Positions 16,676-26,086 of a DNA stretch of 64,000 nt are shown here, in pieces. How positions within the stretch are numbered: the stretch's first letter is position 1; the number at the start of each line of letters is the position of its first letter. The notes under the pieces were generated by a model. The model ran no database searches. It was not told the DNA's origin and saw nothing but the letters and a program-made list of their open reading frames with translations. The position numbers were made by a program, and so were the translations under genes. This DNA is from Nitratireductor sp. XY-223 (GTDB taxonomy: Bacteria > Pseudomonadota > Alphaproteobacteria > Rhizobiales > Rhizobiaceae). The DNA is taken from assembly GCF_004959855.1 (NCBI RefSeq), contig NZ_SPNT01000007.1, forward strand, positions 216,013 through 280,012, written 5' to 3'.

Positions 16676-18046
16676 TCAGGCGCGGCCCAGCAGGCGCTCC
16701 ACCTCAAGCCCGTGGCTGAGCAGGCGTTCGTCCGCGCCGCCAACGGCGCACAGAAGCAGGCTCGTCGGCATCAGCGCCTTGTCCGTTCCGTTGGGCAGCG
16801 CCAGTCCCGGCATGTTCAGGAAATTGCCGATCGAGGTGTTGCGCAGGACCTTCAGATTGGTCTTGTGAAACAGTTCATCGTCGGCCTCCAGCGGCTCGAT
16901 TTCGGGCGCCGTCATTGCCGTGGTCGGCATGGCGACCAACCCGCCATCGACGAATTCGGCCAGCTCTTCGGCGAGGCTCTCGCGCGCCCGCGAAAGCGTG
17001 ATGACATCGGCCGCGGACATCGCCTTGCCGCCCATTATGCGGGACACGACACGGGCGTCGATCCGGCTGACCGAATTGCCGTCCACGAGATGGCGGTGCT
17101 CCGCGTAGGCGTCCGCAGCCGTGATGGTCCCGTGCTCGAGAGCCAGTTCCGCGGCCCTGGCGAAAATCTCGGAGGGCCCGCGGACAATGCGCGCTCCCGC
17201 CGCCTCCAGCCGTCCGATGCTCTCACGGAAATTGGCCTCCACGTCGGGATCAAGATCGTCGAGGATGACGGCCTCTGGCACGCAGATCCTGAGCCCGGAG
17301 ACCGATCTGCGCCGCACCCCCGTGGTAACGGCACCCAGAAGCACCGCATCCAGCAGCACGCAGTCCTCCACCGAGCGGGCGAGCGGCCCGACGGTGTCGA
17401 GCGTTCGGGAAAGCGGAAAGACACCTTTCTTGCTGATGCGTCGCTCACTCGGCTTGAAACCGACAATGCCGTTGAACGCGGCCGGGATGCGGATGGAGCC
17501 GCCGGTGTCGGTGCCGATCGAGCAGGGAACGTAACCGGCAGCGACCGCGACGGCCGAGCCGGACGAGGAACCGCCCGGAACACGGGGCGTTCCGTTGCTG
17601 TGCGGATTGTGGGGCGTTCCGTAATGGGGATTGAGCCCGAGCCCGGAATAGGCGAACTCGGTCAGGTTGACCTTGCCGAGCGTGACCATGCCCGCCGACG
17701 TGGCATTGGCGGCAACCGGCGCATCCATGTGGGCCGGATCGCTTCCCCTGAAGATGTTCGATGCCGCGGTGGTCCTGTGCCCGGCAAGGTCGACGAGATC
17801 CTTCCACGCGATGGGCACGCCATCCAGCGGCGAAAGCGGCTGGCCCGCCGACAGTCTTTTTTCCGATGCCCTCGCCTCGGCGAGGGCGCGCTCATGGGTG
17901 ATCAGGATGAACACGTTGCCCGATTTATCGGCTTCGGCCTTCGCGAGAAGATGCCGGGTCAGGTCCACGGGGCTCGCCTCACCAGCCGCCAGCGCCCGGC
18001 CGACGGCCGATGCGGAACGGGATGACAGTTCGTCGAGATCAACCAT
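16676..18046 (-). CDS. Amidase (amidase-signature family)
   Basis: 456 residues with the Ser-cisSer-Lys triad: Lys82 in PIAWKDL, Ser160 in the PGGSSSGSA loop, and Ser184 in GTDTGGSIRIPAAFNG. The spacing is that expected for FAAH/GatA-type enzymes. The family hydrolyses carboxamides to acid plus ammonia or amine. Its start overlaps the CobW-family gene by 8 nt (ATGGTTGA). It is the last gene of the long 27186-16676 operon, so an amide taken up by that ABC system is the probable substrate. The 16531-16675 stretch after it, before the GntR promoter, shows no gene. Confidence 0.93.
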   Translation of the reverse strand: MVDLDELSSRSASAVGRALAAGEASPVDLTRHLLAKAEADKSGNVFILITHERALAEARASEKRLSAGQPLSPLDGVPIAWKDLVDLAGHRTTAASNIFRGSDPAHMDAPVAANATSAGMVTLGKVNLTEFAYSGLGLNPHYGTPHNPHSNGTPRVPGGSSSGSAVAVAAGYVPCSIGTDTGGSIRIPAAFNGIVGFKPSERRISKKGVFPLSRTLDTVGPLARSVEDCVLLDAVLLGAVTTGVRRRSVSGLRICVPEAVILDDLDPDVEANFRESIGRLEAAGARIVRGPSEIFARAAELALEHGTITAADAYAEHRHLVDGNSVSRIDARVVSRIMGGKAMSAADVITLSRARESLAEELAEFVDGGLVAMPTTAMTAPEIEPLEADDELFHKTNLKVLRNTSIGNFLNMPGLALPNGTDKALMPTSLLLCAVGGADERLLSHGLEVERLLGRA

Positions 18047-19094
18047 GGCATTCGGCTCCGTGCATGACCGGATGCTCGCGGTCGAAAGCGACCGGCTCCG
18101 CGATATTGAGAAAAGTGTCCAGCGAACGGCGGATGCGGCTTTCCTCGACGCCCCGCGTAATGAAGACCAGCCGCGATCTCCGGCTGCCGTCGGGCCAGCT
18201 CTTCAGATGGAGCGGCGGATGCACAACGTGCTGCACGCCGTGTATGACCACAGGCGTCTCGCTTTCGCGCACGTTCAATATGCCCTTGACCCTGAGGATC
18301 TTCTCGCCGTGGGCGTGCAGGACGGCGGTCAGCCAGATCCCGAAGGCCGTCCAGTTGATACTTTCCGACAAATCGATCGTAAAAGCATGGGCCGTGCCCG
18401 AGTGATGGCCGTGGTCGTGCTGGTGCGTCGCGCCGTGCGCCTCGTCTGCGAACCAGCCCGCGACCTCCTGTTCACGGGTGTCTTCCTCGGCAACGCTGCG
18501 CTCGAACAGAAAAGACGCGTCAAAAGCGCGGCCGCCGCTCCTGCGCAGCGGCGCGAACGGATTGCACCGCCTGACCTCGGCTTCCAGCGCAGCCATCCGA
18601 CGCCTGTCGGCCAGGTCTGACTTGGTCAGCAAAAGGCGATCCGCCACGGCGACCTGCTTGAGCGCTTCGGGCTGGTTGCGCAAGGTGTTGAGGCCGGCAA
18701 CCGCATCGATGGTGCAAACGACGTTTCCGATGCGAAAGTGGTTGCGGATGACCGGCTCGGCAAGGACCGTCGAGACGATCGGCGCCGGATCGGCCAGTCC
18801 CGTGGTTTCAACAAAAACCCTGGAAAACGGTTCGATGGCGCCGGACGAAACCTTTGCCTGCAGGCCGCGGATCGTTTCCTGAAGGTCGGAGCGGATGGTG
18901 CAGCACACACATCCGTTCTCAAGCAGCAGAACGCCCTCGTCCACCTCCTCGAGCAGGATGTGATCGAGCCCGATCTCCCCGAATTCGTTGACGATCACCG
19001 CCGCGTCGGAAAACTCGGGACGCCGCAACACTTCGTTCAGAAGCGTTGTCTTTCCGGATCCGAGGAAGCCGGTGATCACGTTGACCGGAATCAT
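18039..19094 (-). CDS. CobW/COG0523-family metal-chaperone GTPase
   Basis: 351 residues. Walker A GFLGSGKTT spans residues 9-17, the metal-binding CVCC motif lies at 62-65 after GVLLLENG, and a histidine-rich stretch (HGATHQHDHGHHSGTAH) around 220-240 precedes the C-terminal CobW domain (INWTAFGIWLTAVLHAHGEKILRVKGILNV). These proteins use GTP to hand Zn, Co or Fe to client enzymes. The gene overlaps the small MCGLCG gene by ATGA and the amidase gene by 8 nt. The likely client is the metal-dependent deacetylase two genes upstream. Confidence 0.93.
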   Translation of the reverse strand: MIPVNVITGFLGSGKTTLLNEVLRRPEFSDAAVIVNEFGEIGLDHILLEEVDEGVLLLENGCVCCTIRSDLQETIRGLQAKVSSGAIEPFSRVFVETTGLADPAPIVSTVLAEPVIRNHFRIGNVVCTIDAVAGLNTLRNQPEALKQVAVADRLLLTKSDLADRRRMAALEAEVRRCNPFAPLRRSGGRAFDASFLFERSVAEEDTREQEVAGWFADEAHGATHQHDHGHHSGTAHAFTIDLSESINWTAFGIWLTAVLHAHGEKILRVKGILNVRESETPVVIHGVQHVVHPPLHLKSWPDGSRRSRLVFITRGVEESRIRRSLDTFLNIAEPVAFDREHPVMHGAECHG

Positions 19095-19414
19095 GCCGGC
19101 ACCCTTGCAAGATCCCGAAGATAGCCTTCGTCCAGCGGGTCGATCGGCCTGCCGGAAAGACGCTCGACTGCCGACCAGACCGCCTGAAGGTCGTCGACCA
19201 CCTCCTGCCGGCCGGTCGGCGACGAGACGACGTAGCTCGTCGCCTGGAAATCGCCGACCTTCATGCGGCGCGGCCGCAGCGCCGCGTTGACGAGCCTGGT
19301 TCGCTCGATGCGCTCGGAGCGCGGCGTCGGCGTTCCGTCGCCGCCGAACGCCTGCCGGTGCGCCGAGATTTCCGCCCAGTGAACAATGCCAAGCAATCCG
19401 CAAAGGCCGCACAT
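19091..19414 (-). CDS. Small conserved-type protein with N-terminal MCGLCG motif
   Basis: 107 residues, function unknown. The N-terminus MCGLCGLLGIVHWAEI has two cysteines two residues after the start and three apart. The rest is Arg-rich (PRSERIERTRLVNAALRPRR) with a conserved-looking core, KVGDFQATSYVVSSPTGRQEVVDDL, and ends AERLSGRPIDPLDEGYLRDLA. GGAG lies 8 nt before the ATG. The gene is translationally coupled (ATGA) to the CobW GTPase. Cys2 resembles the class II glutamine amidotransferase start (MCGI), but the protein is far too short for that fold. A metal-handling partner of CobW, or a ligand/carrier protein, is possible. Confidence 0.75.
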   Translation of the reverse strand: MCGLCGLLGIVHWAEISAHRQAFGGDGTPTPRSERIERTRLVNAALRPRRMKVGDFQATSYVVSSPTGRQEVVDDLQAVWSAVERLSGRPIDPLDEGYLRDLARVPA

Positions 19415-19433
19415 TGGAAAACTCCGTCTGTCC

Positions 19434-20315
19434 CTAGCCCGCCCGCGGCGAGCGCCGGACGAAGTCGTCGGCAATCTCGTCGAAGGTGGTGAACTTGACC
19501 CCGGGATGGCTGATGATGTGGTTGTAGAGCCGCTCCAGCATCAACAGCACCTGCGGCTTGCCGGAAACGTCCGGATGCAGCGTGAAGGTGACGACGCCGT
19601 AGTCCATCTCGCGATAGACCCAGTCGAACTGGTCGCGCCACATTTCCTCAAGATGGCGCGGATTGACGAAACCGTGGCTGTTGGGCGCCGCCTTCATGAA
19701 CATCATCGGCGGGAGATCGTCCAGGTACCAGGACGCGGGAATCTCGACGAGATCGGTTTCCCGGCCGCGCACCAGCGGTTTCATCCATTCCTCGGGATGC
19801 TTGGTGTAGTCGATCTTCGTCCAGCTGTCGCCGACGCGGATGTAATAGGGCTCGAAATCCCGGTGCATCAGCGAATGGTCGTACTTGATGCCCTTCTTCA
19901 GAAGCAGTTCGTTCGAGACCGGCGAGAACTCCCACCACGGTGCGACATAGCCGGTCGGCCGGCGCCCGCAGAGCTTCTCGATGAGGTGTATGGACTTGTC
20001 CATCACCGCTTCTTCCTGCTCCGGTGTCATGGCGATCGGGTTCTCATGGCTGTAGCCGTGCATGCCGATCTCGTGACCGGCTTCGACCACCGCCCGCATC
20101 TGCTCGGGAAATGTCTCAATGGAATGGCCGGGAATGAACCAGGTCGTCTTGATTCCCCAGCGGTCGAAAAGCTTCAGAAGGCGCATGGAGCCGACTTCTC
20201 CGGAAAACAGTCCCCTCGAGATGTCGCACGGGCTGTCCTCGCCGCCATAGGATCCGAGCCAACCGCCGACGGCGTCGACATCCACTCCAAAGGCGCAAAA
20301 AATCTCCTTGGCCAT
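19434..20315 (-). CDS. Polysaccharide-deacetylase-family hydrolase (PuuE/HpPgdA-like)
   Basis: 293 residues, cytoplasmic (no signal). NodB-fold motifs: the Asp pair in FGVDVDA (D12/D14) and GMHGYSHE with H86 and H90 for metal binding, followed by [15 protein letters not shown] and a late [12 protein letters not shown]. This layout is that of the intracellular allantoinase/imide-type branch, not of cell-wall enzymes. GGAGG lies 8 nt before the ATG. It follows the second ATPase gene by 54 nt in the same operon. Probably hydrolyses a C-N bond in an imported compound, a step before or after the amidase. Confidence 0.9.
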   Translation of the reverse strand: MAKEIFCAFGVDVDAVGGWLGSYGGEDSPCDISRGLFSGEVGSMRLLKLFDRWGIKTTWFIPGHSIETFPEQMRAVVEAGHEIGMHGYSHENPIAMTPEQEEAVMDKSIHLIEKLCGRRPTGYVAPWWEFSPVSNELLLKKGIKYDHSLMHRDFEPYYIRVGDSWTKIDYTKHPEEWMKPLVRGRETDLVEIPASWYLDDLPPMMFMKAAPNSHGFVNPRHLEEMWRDQFDWVYREMDYGVVTFTLHPDVSGKPQVLLMLERLYNHIISHPGVKFTTFDEIADDFVRRSPRAG

Positions 20316-20369
20316 AGTAAATTCCTCCAGTTTGCGGACCCGGGGAAGGCCCTTTGCTTGGGTTTCGGA

Positions 20370-21497
20370 TTACGCGGAAGGCTGCTGGTCGAGCACCACG
20401 GTTGCCCGCGCCGGTCTCCACCGCAGCGTCACTCTGCCGCCCGGTTCAACGCCGCGCCCGGCGATCTTGTCGGCATAGGTCTCAAGCCGCAGGCTGCGGC
20501 CGTCGTCCAGGGCGACAGTCGGATAGGCGAGCTGACCGACCCGGTCGATGCTGCCGACGACACCGTCAATCGTGTCGAACGACGTGTCGGCCGCCCGGCT
20601 GCCGGCGCCGTCGATTTCCACATATTCGGAAGGCACGACGACCATCGCGTCGCTGCCCGATTTCGCCTCGCTTGCCTGGAATGCCGGCGTTCCCTGTAGC
20701 GGGCCGAACGGTGTCTCGACGACTGCGCGGTCATTGCCGGCGCCTGCCAGCGTTCCCGAAAACAGGCTGTTGCGTCCGATGAACCGCGCGACAAACGGCG
20801 ATTTCGGACGGGTGTAGAGTTCGAACGGCGCCGAGATCTGCTCGACGCGCCCGGCATTCATGACCACGACCCGGTCGCCCATCGAAAGCGCCTCCGACTG
20901 GGCGTGCGTGACGAACACGAAGGTGATGTTGAGCGAACGCTGCAGGAGCTTGAGCTCCTCCTGGATCGACTTGCGCAAATTCGCGTCAAGCGCGCCGAGC
21001 GGCTCGTCGAGCAGCAGCATGTCCGGTTCCGTCACAAGGCCGCGCGCCAGCGCCAGGCGCTGCTTCTGGCCGCCGGACAGCGAGGTCTCCTTGGCATCGG
21101 CAACGTCGCCGAGGTGCAGCTTGTCTATGATCGCGCCCACGCGGCGGCGCTTTTCCTCGGTGCCGATGCCGCGGACATCGAGGCCGAAGCCGATGTTCTC
21201 GCGCACGGTCATGTGCGGAAAAATCGCGTAGTTCTGAAAGATCGTCGCGGTCGGCCGGCGCTCGGCCGGAACGTGCGTGTAATCCTTGCCGCGGATCAGC
21301 AGCTTGCCGGAGGTGATGTCCTCAAGCCCGGCGATCATCCTCAGCGTCGTCGTCTTGCCGCATCCGGAGGGGCCGACAAAGGAGATGAACTCGCCCGGCT
21401 CGACCTGCAGGTCGAAGGCTTCGACCGCAACGTTGCCGCCCGGATAGACCTTTCCGATTTTCAGCAGTTCGAGATCGTATTGCTTCATTGTCGGCAT
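20370..21497 (-). CDS. ABC transporter ATPase, PotA/UgpC-type (operon copy 2)
   Basis: 375 residues. Walker A GPSGCGKTT, signature LSGGQKQRLALARGL, Walker B MLLLDEPLGALDA, H-loop FVFVTHAQSEALSMGD, and a C-terminal regulatory TOBE-type domain from about 250. It begins at ATG 21497 or, equally plausibly, ATG 21488. It is directly downstream of the binding-protein gene and hairpin. A second ATPase of the same class is encoded at 26083-27186 in the same operon, so the importer could use a heterodimer of the two. Confidence 0.92.
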   Translation of the reverse strand: MPTMKQYDLELLKIGKVYPGGNVAVEAFDLQVEPGEFISFVGPSGCGKTTTLRMIAGLEDITSGKLLIRGKDYTHVPAERRPTATIFQNYAIFPHMTVRENIGFGLDVRGIGTEEKRRRVGAIIDKLHLGDVADAKETSLSGGQKQRLALARGLVTEPDMLLLDEPLGALDANLRKSIQEELKLLQRSLNITFVFVTHAQSEALSMGDRVVVMNAGRVEQISAPFELYTRPKSPFVARFIGRNSLFSGTLAGAGNDRAVVETPFGPLQGTPAFQASEAKSGSDAMVVVPSEYVEIDGAGSRAADTSFDTIDGVVGSIDRVGQLAYPTVALDDGRSLRLETYADKIAGRGVEPGGRVTLRWRPARATVVLDQQPSA

Positions 21498-21518
21498 CTT
21501 CTGCTTGCGGGGCTGGAA

Positions 21519-21540
21519 GGGAGGGGCCTATGCCCCTCCC
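21519..21540 (-). promoter_or_regulatory. Intercistronic hairpin after binding-protein gene
   Basis: Perfect inverted repeat: arms GGGAGGGGC and GCCCCTCCC with loop CTAT. It lies between the binding-protein stop (21552) and the ATPase start (21497). No U-tract follows. Position and form parallel three other sites in this window. Confidence 0.75.
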
Positions 21541-21551
21541 CGGTTTGCCGG

Positions 21552-22763
21552 TCAGGCGCTCAGGAATTCGTCCCAGCGCGCGATCAGGTGGTCGTAGCGG
21601 TCCGGCCACTGGTGCCAGTAGGACACGTGGCTGGCACGCTGCTCGAGCGAGCCGCCGTCGCGGACATCGCCTTCCTTGATGCCTCTCTCGCCGGCGCCGA
21701 CCCAGGGTTTGCCCTCGTACCAGAAGCCGTATTTCTCCGGCGACATGACATCCTTGATGGTCGTCGTCGGCGAATAGTAGCCCTGCTCCGACACGGTGAT
21801 TGCCGGCGGTCCTGACAGCCAATAGTCCGCATAGGCCTTGACGGCATCGGCATTGGGGGAGTTGCCAATGAGTGAAATGCCGATTGCCCACCCGCGGTAG
21901 CCTTCCTTGGGGACCGCATAGGAGCATTCGATCCCCTGGGCCTTGACTGCCATGACCGCCGGCTGCCAGGCGTCCGCGAGGATCATCTCGCCGGAGGCCA
22001 GCAGATTGACCAGTTCGCCGAAATCACCCCACAGCGCCCGGAACTGTCCGTCCTTCTTCTTGGAAATCAGGAATTTCGCGGCCTCGTCGATTTCCTCGGC
22101 GTTCGGGTTGCCGGGATTGGGAACCTCCAGGAGACCGAGCGAATTCATCGCCAGAATGGCCTGGCCGAAAGCGATCAGCGGATCGACGTTGAGACCGGTC
22201 TTGCCCTTGAACTTCGGATCGAACAGCGCGGTCCAGGTGTTCGCTTCCTCGGCACTGACAAGATCCGGGCGGTAACCGATCGAGTCGAAATTGTAGACCG
22301 TCGGAACCATCCAGAGCTCTGTCTTGCCTTCATCGGCCCAGATCTGTCCGGAGATCTGTGCACCCGGCGCGATGCGCGGATCGGTGTCGGTGAACGTCGC
22401 ACGGATATTGCCCCAGTTCGACAGGTCCGACGTCGCGATCGGCTTGATCGTGTTGGTCGCCGTCATCGCCGGCAGGCGTTCGCCGATGGTCTCCCAGCAA
22501 TCGTAGGCGCTTGAGCCCGACAGCAACTCGGTCTGGGTGTTCGGAAAGATGTCGGCCTTGCCGGATACGGCGCTGACACCCGACTTCGACTTGAAGTCAT
22601 TGAGAATGCGTTCCTGGACGGTGACCGACAGGCCCACGGTCCGCAGCTGCAGGCCGTTCAGGCTGCCGGCCGCACGGGCCAGGCCCGGATTCAGCAAGGC
22701 GGCTGATCCGAGCGCTCCGGTCGTTGCCAGAAACTTGCGGCGGTTCATTGTGAAGTTGCTCAT
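21552..22763 (-). CDS. PotD/PotF-type ABC substrate-binding protein, Tat-exported
   Basis: 403 residues. A twin-arginine signal is visible (MNRRKFLATTGALGSAALLNPGLARA), so the protein is exported folded to the periplasm. The mature region is the polyamine/iron-type binding fold: VQERILNDFKSKSG, PTVYNFDSIGYR, DGQFRALWGDFGELVNLLASGEMILADAWQP and a C-terminal YGFWYEGKPW. It is clearly related to the signal-less protein at 28450-29700, which shares GQFR-x-hW and FWYEGKP at the same places. A polyamine or other small cationic/amide ligand is the family expectation only. Confidence 0.92.
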   Translation of the reverse strand: MSNFTMNRRKFLATTGALGSAALLNPGLARAAGSLNGLQLRTVGLSVTVQERILNDFKSKSGVSAVSGKADIFPNTQTELLSGSSAYDCWETIGERLPAMTATNTIKPIATSDLSNWGNIRATFTDTDPRIAPGAQISGQIWADEGKTELWMVPTVYNFDSIGYRPDLVSAEEANTWTALFDPKFKGKTGLNVDPLIAFGQAILAMNSLGLLEVPNPGNPNAEEIDEAAKFLISKKKDGQFRALWGDFGELVNLLASGEMILADAWQPAVMAVKAQGIECSYAVPKEGYRGWAIGISLIGNSPNADAVKAYADYWLSGPPAITVSEQGYYSPTTTIKDVMSPEKYGFWYEGKPWVGAGERGIKEGDVRDGGSLEQRASHVSYWHQWPDRYDHLIARWDEFLSA

Positions 22764-22814
22764 TGTGTTCGTCCCTATTGAGTTGGTTAGCGGGCGGATT
22801 GTTCTTGTTGTTAT

Positions 22815-23573
22815 TCAGTAGCGGCCGACCAGCAGGCCCCCGTCGACCGTGATTGTCTGTCCGGTGAGGTATCGCGCGGCGTCCGACGCCAGGAACACGA
22901 TGACATCGGCGATATCTTCGGGTTCGCCGACGCGGCCCATCGGAATGAAGGATGCCGCCGCCTCCAGGCCGGCGGGGCCCAGAGAGTGCTCCTCGGAGAG
23001 CGCCTGGGCGGTGCGGATATAGCCGGGCGCGACGCCGTTGACCCTGATGCCGCTGGAGGCGAGTTCCACGGCAAGACCGCGGACCAGCCCGACGACACCA
23101 GACTTGGCTGCGGAATAGTGCACGTGCTCGTCCCAGCCATAGGCGACACCCATGATCGACGAGAGGCAGACGATGGATCCGGAGCGTGCTGCTTTCATGC
23201 CCGGCGCGGCGGCGCGAACGAGCCGCATCATGCCCTTCAGATCGATATCGAACGTGCGGTCCCACTTCTCGTCGCTCAGTTCACCGAGCGGCACCTTGTG
23301 GGCGATGCCGGCATTGTTGACGATGCAGTCGATGCCGCCGAACCGGTGTTCGATGTCGCGAACCGCGGCGTCGCACGCGGCACTCGATGTCACGTCGAGG
23401 TGGCGGAACTCGGCTGTTCCGCCCGAGGCACAGATCGCCTCGGCGACGGATCGGCCTTCGTCCTCAAGAATGTCGGTGACCATGACCCGGTATCCGGCGC
23501 GCCCGAAAGCCGTTGCCGTGGCCCTTCCGATGCCGATGCCGGCGCCTGTGATCAGAACTGTCCTGGAAGTCAT
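22815..23573 (-). CDS. SDR-family oxidoreductase (operon copy B)
   Basis: 252 residues, classical short-chain dehydrogenase. The cofactor loop is TGAGIGIGRA, NNAGIAH marks strand 4, and the catalytic set reads S in CLSSIMG, then YSAAK (Tyr-x3-Lys). The C-terminus GQTITVDGGLLVGRY is typical. Start 23573 is an ATG 7 nt after GAGGAG; the frame extends to a GTG at 23588 but overlaps the previous stop. The pair of SDR genes sits between the permease and the binding-protein genes of the same ABC operon, so they should act on the imported compound. Confidence 0.92.
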   Translation of the reverse strand: MTSRTVLITGAGIGIGRATATAFGRAGYRVMVTDILEDEGRSVAEAICASGGTAEFRHLDVTSSAACDAAVRDIEHRFGGIDCIVNNAGIAHKVPLGELSDEKWDRTFDIDLKGMMRLVRAAAPGMKAARSGSIVCLSSIMGVAYGWDEHVHYSAAKSGVVGLVRGLAVELASSGIRVNGVAPGYIRTAQALSEEHSLGPAGLEAAASFIPMGRVGEPEDIADVIVFLASDAARYLTGQTITVDGGLLVGRY

Positions 23574-23584
23574 ATCCGCGCTCC

Positions 23585-24331
23585 TCACAACATTACGTCG
23601 CCGCAGTTGGGGCCGAGGGTCTGGCCGACATAGGTCCGCGCATCGTCCGATGCCAGAAACGCCACGGTCGCGGCGACGTCCTGCGGCTCGCCGAATCGCC
23701 CGAGCGGCAGGTCGGCTGCCTTGGCCTCGCGCCAGTCAGGCGAAAGCGCCCTGACGAGTTCCGTGTTCACGGGCCCCGGGGCGACAGCATTGACCCGCAC
23801 GCCGGCGCCGCTGACCTCGCGGGCCAGAGCCTTGGTAAGGCCGATGATGCCGGCCTTTGCCGCCGAGTAATGAACCAGCTCGACGCCACCGATCTGGCCG
23901 AGTTGCGAGGCGATGTTGACGATCACGCCCTCGCCGGCGGCAAGCATCGATGCGATTGCGCGCCGGCAGCCCAGGAAACAGCCGCGAAGGTGCACGGCGA
24001 TCATCCGGTCCCAGTCCCCGGCATTCATTTCCCGGAACGGCACCTGCTGGACGATGCCGGCATTGTTGACGAGCAGGCCGCAATGGCCCCAGCTTTCCTC
24101 GCACAGGGCGAAGGCCCGCTCGATGCCCTGCGATGACGAGACGTCGCCCTCGATGGCCAGCGCCGTGCCGCCGGCGGCGCTGATCTGCGACGCCGTTTCA
24201 TCCGCGGCCTTCGGCGACAGGTCGTTGACGACAACCCTTGCGCCCTCGGCGGCCAGCCGGACAGCAATCGCCCGGCCGATTCCCGCACCGGCGCCGGTGA
24301 CGATGGCATTGCGGTTCGAGAGCCGGCTCAC
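23585..24331 (-). CDS. SDR-family oxidoreductase (operon copy A)
   Basis: 248 residues with TGAGAGIGRA cofactor loop, NNAGIVQQ, catalytic Ser in NIASQLGQIGG and YSAAK. The C-terminus departs slightly from the usual VDGG (VGQTLGPNCGDVML). It starts with GTG, sharing GTGA with the permease stop. Copies A and B are divergent enough to suggest different steps or stereochemistry rather than recent duplication. Confidence 0.92.
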   Translation of the reverse strand: MSRLSNRNAIVTGAGAGIGRAIAVRLAAEGARVVVNDLSPKAADETASQISAAGGTALAIEGDVSSSQGIERAFALCEESWGHCGLLVNNAGIVQQVPFREMNAGDWDRMIAVHLRGCFLGCRRAIASMLAAGEGVIVNIASQLGQIGGVELVHYSAAKAGIIGLTKALAREVSGAGVRVNAVAPGPVNTELVRALSPDWREAKAADLPLGRFGEPQDVAATVAFLASDDARTYVGQTLGPNCGDVML

Positions 24332-25185
24332 GCGATGTCCTCCTGCATGTCGGAGAACCGCGCACGCGCCCGGCGGGTCGAAAGGCCCATCAGGATGCCG
24401 TAGACCGTCAGCACTGCGAAGGAAAACAGCGTGGTCAGGATGCCGAATGCGAAAAGGTTCGGATGGATCTCGACGGCAAAGGTGCCGTAGATCGCGATCG
24501 GCATGGTGACGTCGGAGCCGGCGGTAAAGAGCGTTCTCGGAAACTCGTCATAGCTCAGCGTCAGGGCAAACAGCATGGCGGAAAGAACGCCCGGAAAGAT
24601 CATCGGGAACGTCACCTTGCGGAAGGTCCTTGCCGGCGGCACGCCCAGCGACCAGGCAGCCTCCTCGACCGACCTGTCGAAGCGGTTGAAAATGGCGAGC
24701 ATGACCAGGAAGGCGAACGGGTAGGTGTAGACCACGTGCAGCACGAACGCCGTGCCCCACCAGGACCGGTCTATGCCGAGTTGGTCGGCGACCAGCGCCA
24801 TGCCGAGGCCGAGAAGGACGCCCGGCACCATCATGCCGAGCACGACCAGATAAAACACCACGCCGGAGCCCTTGAACCTGGTGCGGAAAGCCTGGGCCGT
24901 CAGCGTTCCGAGTACGGTCGAGACGACCATCGTCGCGAAGGCGAGACTGAGCGATCGTGTGAGCGCCTCGGCGATGGGCAGCGGCGCGATGCGGGACGGC
25001 GGCGCCAGGCCCATCACGTGCTGGTACCAGAATGTCGACCACTCACGGATCGGGAATTGCGGCCCGCCCTCCGGTCCCTGCTGGAAGCTGAGGATGGCCA
25101 TGACGGCGAACGGCCCGTAAAGGAAGGCGATGAAAAGCGCCGTGTAGAGACCGAGAAGCCAGCGAAGTCCGACGAGATGATGCAT
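24328..25185 (-). CDS. ABC transporter permease, PotC-type
   Basis: 285 residues, about six membrane spans, with the ATPase-contact (EAA) loop EEAAWSLGVPPARTFRKVTFPMIFPGVLSAMLFA. The N-terminal span GLYTALFIAFLYGPFAVMAILSFQ is typical of the second polyamine-type permease. It starts 4 nt after the partner permease stops and shares GTGA with the first SDR gene. Confidence 0.93.
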   Translation of the reverse strand: MHHLVGLRWLLGLYTALFIAFLYGPFAVMAILSFQQGPEGGPQFPIREWSTFWYQHVMGLAPPSRIAPLPIAEALTRSLSLAFATMVVSTVLGTLTAQAFRTRFKGSGVVFYLVVLGMMVPGVLLGLGMALVADQLGIDRSWWGTAFVLHVVYTYPFAFLVMLAIFNRFDRSVEEAAWSLGVPPARTFRKVTFPMIFPGVLSAMLFALTLSYDEFPRTLFTAGSDVTMPIAIYGTFAVEIHPNLFAFGILTTLFSFAVLTVYGILMGLSTRRARARFSDMQEDIA

Positions 25186-25189
25186 GGTC

Positions 25190-26086
25190 TCAAAGCTCCC
25201 GCTGCAGATTGACCAGCCGGAGCAGGCCGGTGATCACCACGGCCATCACGGCGGTCAGCACGACGCCGGCAACGGCGGCGAATGCCCATTTCAGCGAACC
25301 GACCTGGGTGACGATGATGTTTCCAAGAAGATTGACCTTTCGCCCGGAAAGCGCTGAGGCGGTTGCAAATTCACCGAGAACCATCACCGACACGAAGATG
25401 GCCCCGACAACCACGCCCGGCAGGCTGAGCGGAAAGATGATCTTGCGGAAGATCGTGAGCGGCGTGGCGCCAAGGTCGCGCGCCGCCTCGATGAGGCTGT
25501 CGTCGATCCGCGCCAGCATGAAGGCGATCGGGCCGACCATGAAGACCACGTAGATCTGCACCATGCCGATGATCACGGAGAGCTCGGTGAATAGCAGAAC
25601 CTCGATCGGTCCGGAGATCAAACCGAGCTTTTCGAGCACGATGTTGATCGCCCCTTCCTTGCCGAGCATCGGCCGCCAGGCCAAAACCCGGATGAGGAAC
25701 GAGGTCCAGAACGGGATCACGCAGGTAACGAGAAGCACCGTCTGCAGGGTCTTGTTGCGCACGAACCGGCCGATGAAGAGCGCCGTCGGGTAGCCGGCCA
25801 GGAATGTCAGGACCAGGACCGTCAGCCACAGCCGCAGGGTGCGTATCAGCGCGCCGTAGTAGGTTTCGGAGCCAAAGAAGGCCGCCCACGACTTCGTGGT
25901 CAGGGTCGAGTTGATCGCAAAGGTCGTCTGCGTCCAGAAGCTCACATAGACCATCATGACCAGCGGCACGATGAGGAACAGCACCATCCAGGCAACGCCC
26001 GGAGCCAGGAGGAAGAAGTGCAGATTCCGGCGCCAGAAGCTTTCCCTGCCCGCTTCCTCCGGGATGTCATGTGTCACGGCACTCAT
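25190..26086 (-). CDS. ABC transporter permease, PotB-type
   Basis: 298 residues with about six spans; the first (LHFFLLAPGVAWMVLFLIVPLVMMVYVSFW) follows a short cytoplasmic tail. The EAA loop reads IEAARDLGATPLTIFRKIIFPLSLPGVVVGAIFV. The start overlaps the ATPase stop as ATGA. With the PotC-type partner it forms the membrane channel of the polyamine-class importer. Confidence 0.93.
   Translation of the reverse strand: MSAVTHDIPEEAGRESFWRRNLHFFLLAPGVAWMVLFLIVPLVMMVYVSFWTQTTFAINSTLTTKSWAAFFGSETYYGALIRTLRLWLTVLVLTFLAGYPTALFIGRFVRNKTLQTVLLVTCVIPFWTSFLIRVLAWRPMLGKEGAINIVLEKLGLISGPIEVLLFTELSVIIGMVQIYVVFMVGPIAFMLARIDDSLIEAARDLGATPLTIFRKIIFPLSLPGVVVGAIFVSVMVLGEFATASALSGRKVNLLGNIIVTQVGSLKWAFAAVAGVVLTAVMAVVITGLLRLVNLQREL

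Noticed and set aside
19091..19414. MCGLCG protein as a class II glutamine amidotransferase
   Set aside because: Only the first residues resemble that family; 107 residues cannot hold the fold and no other conserved motif is seen.
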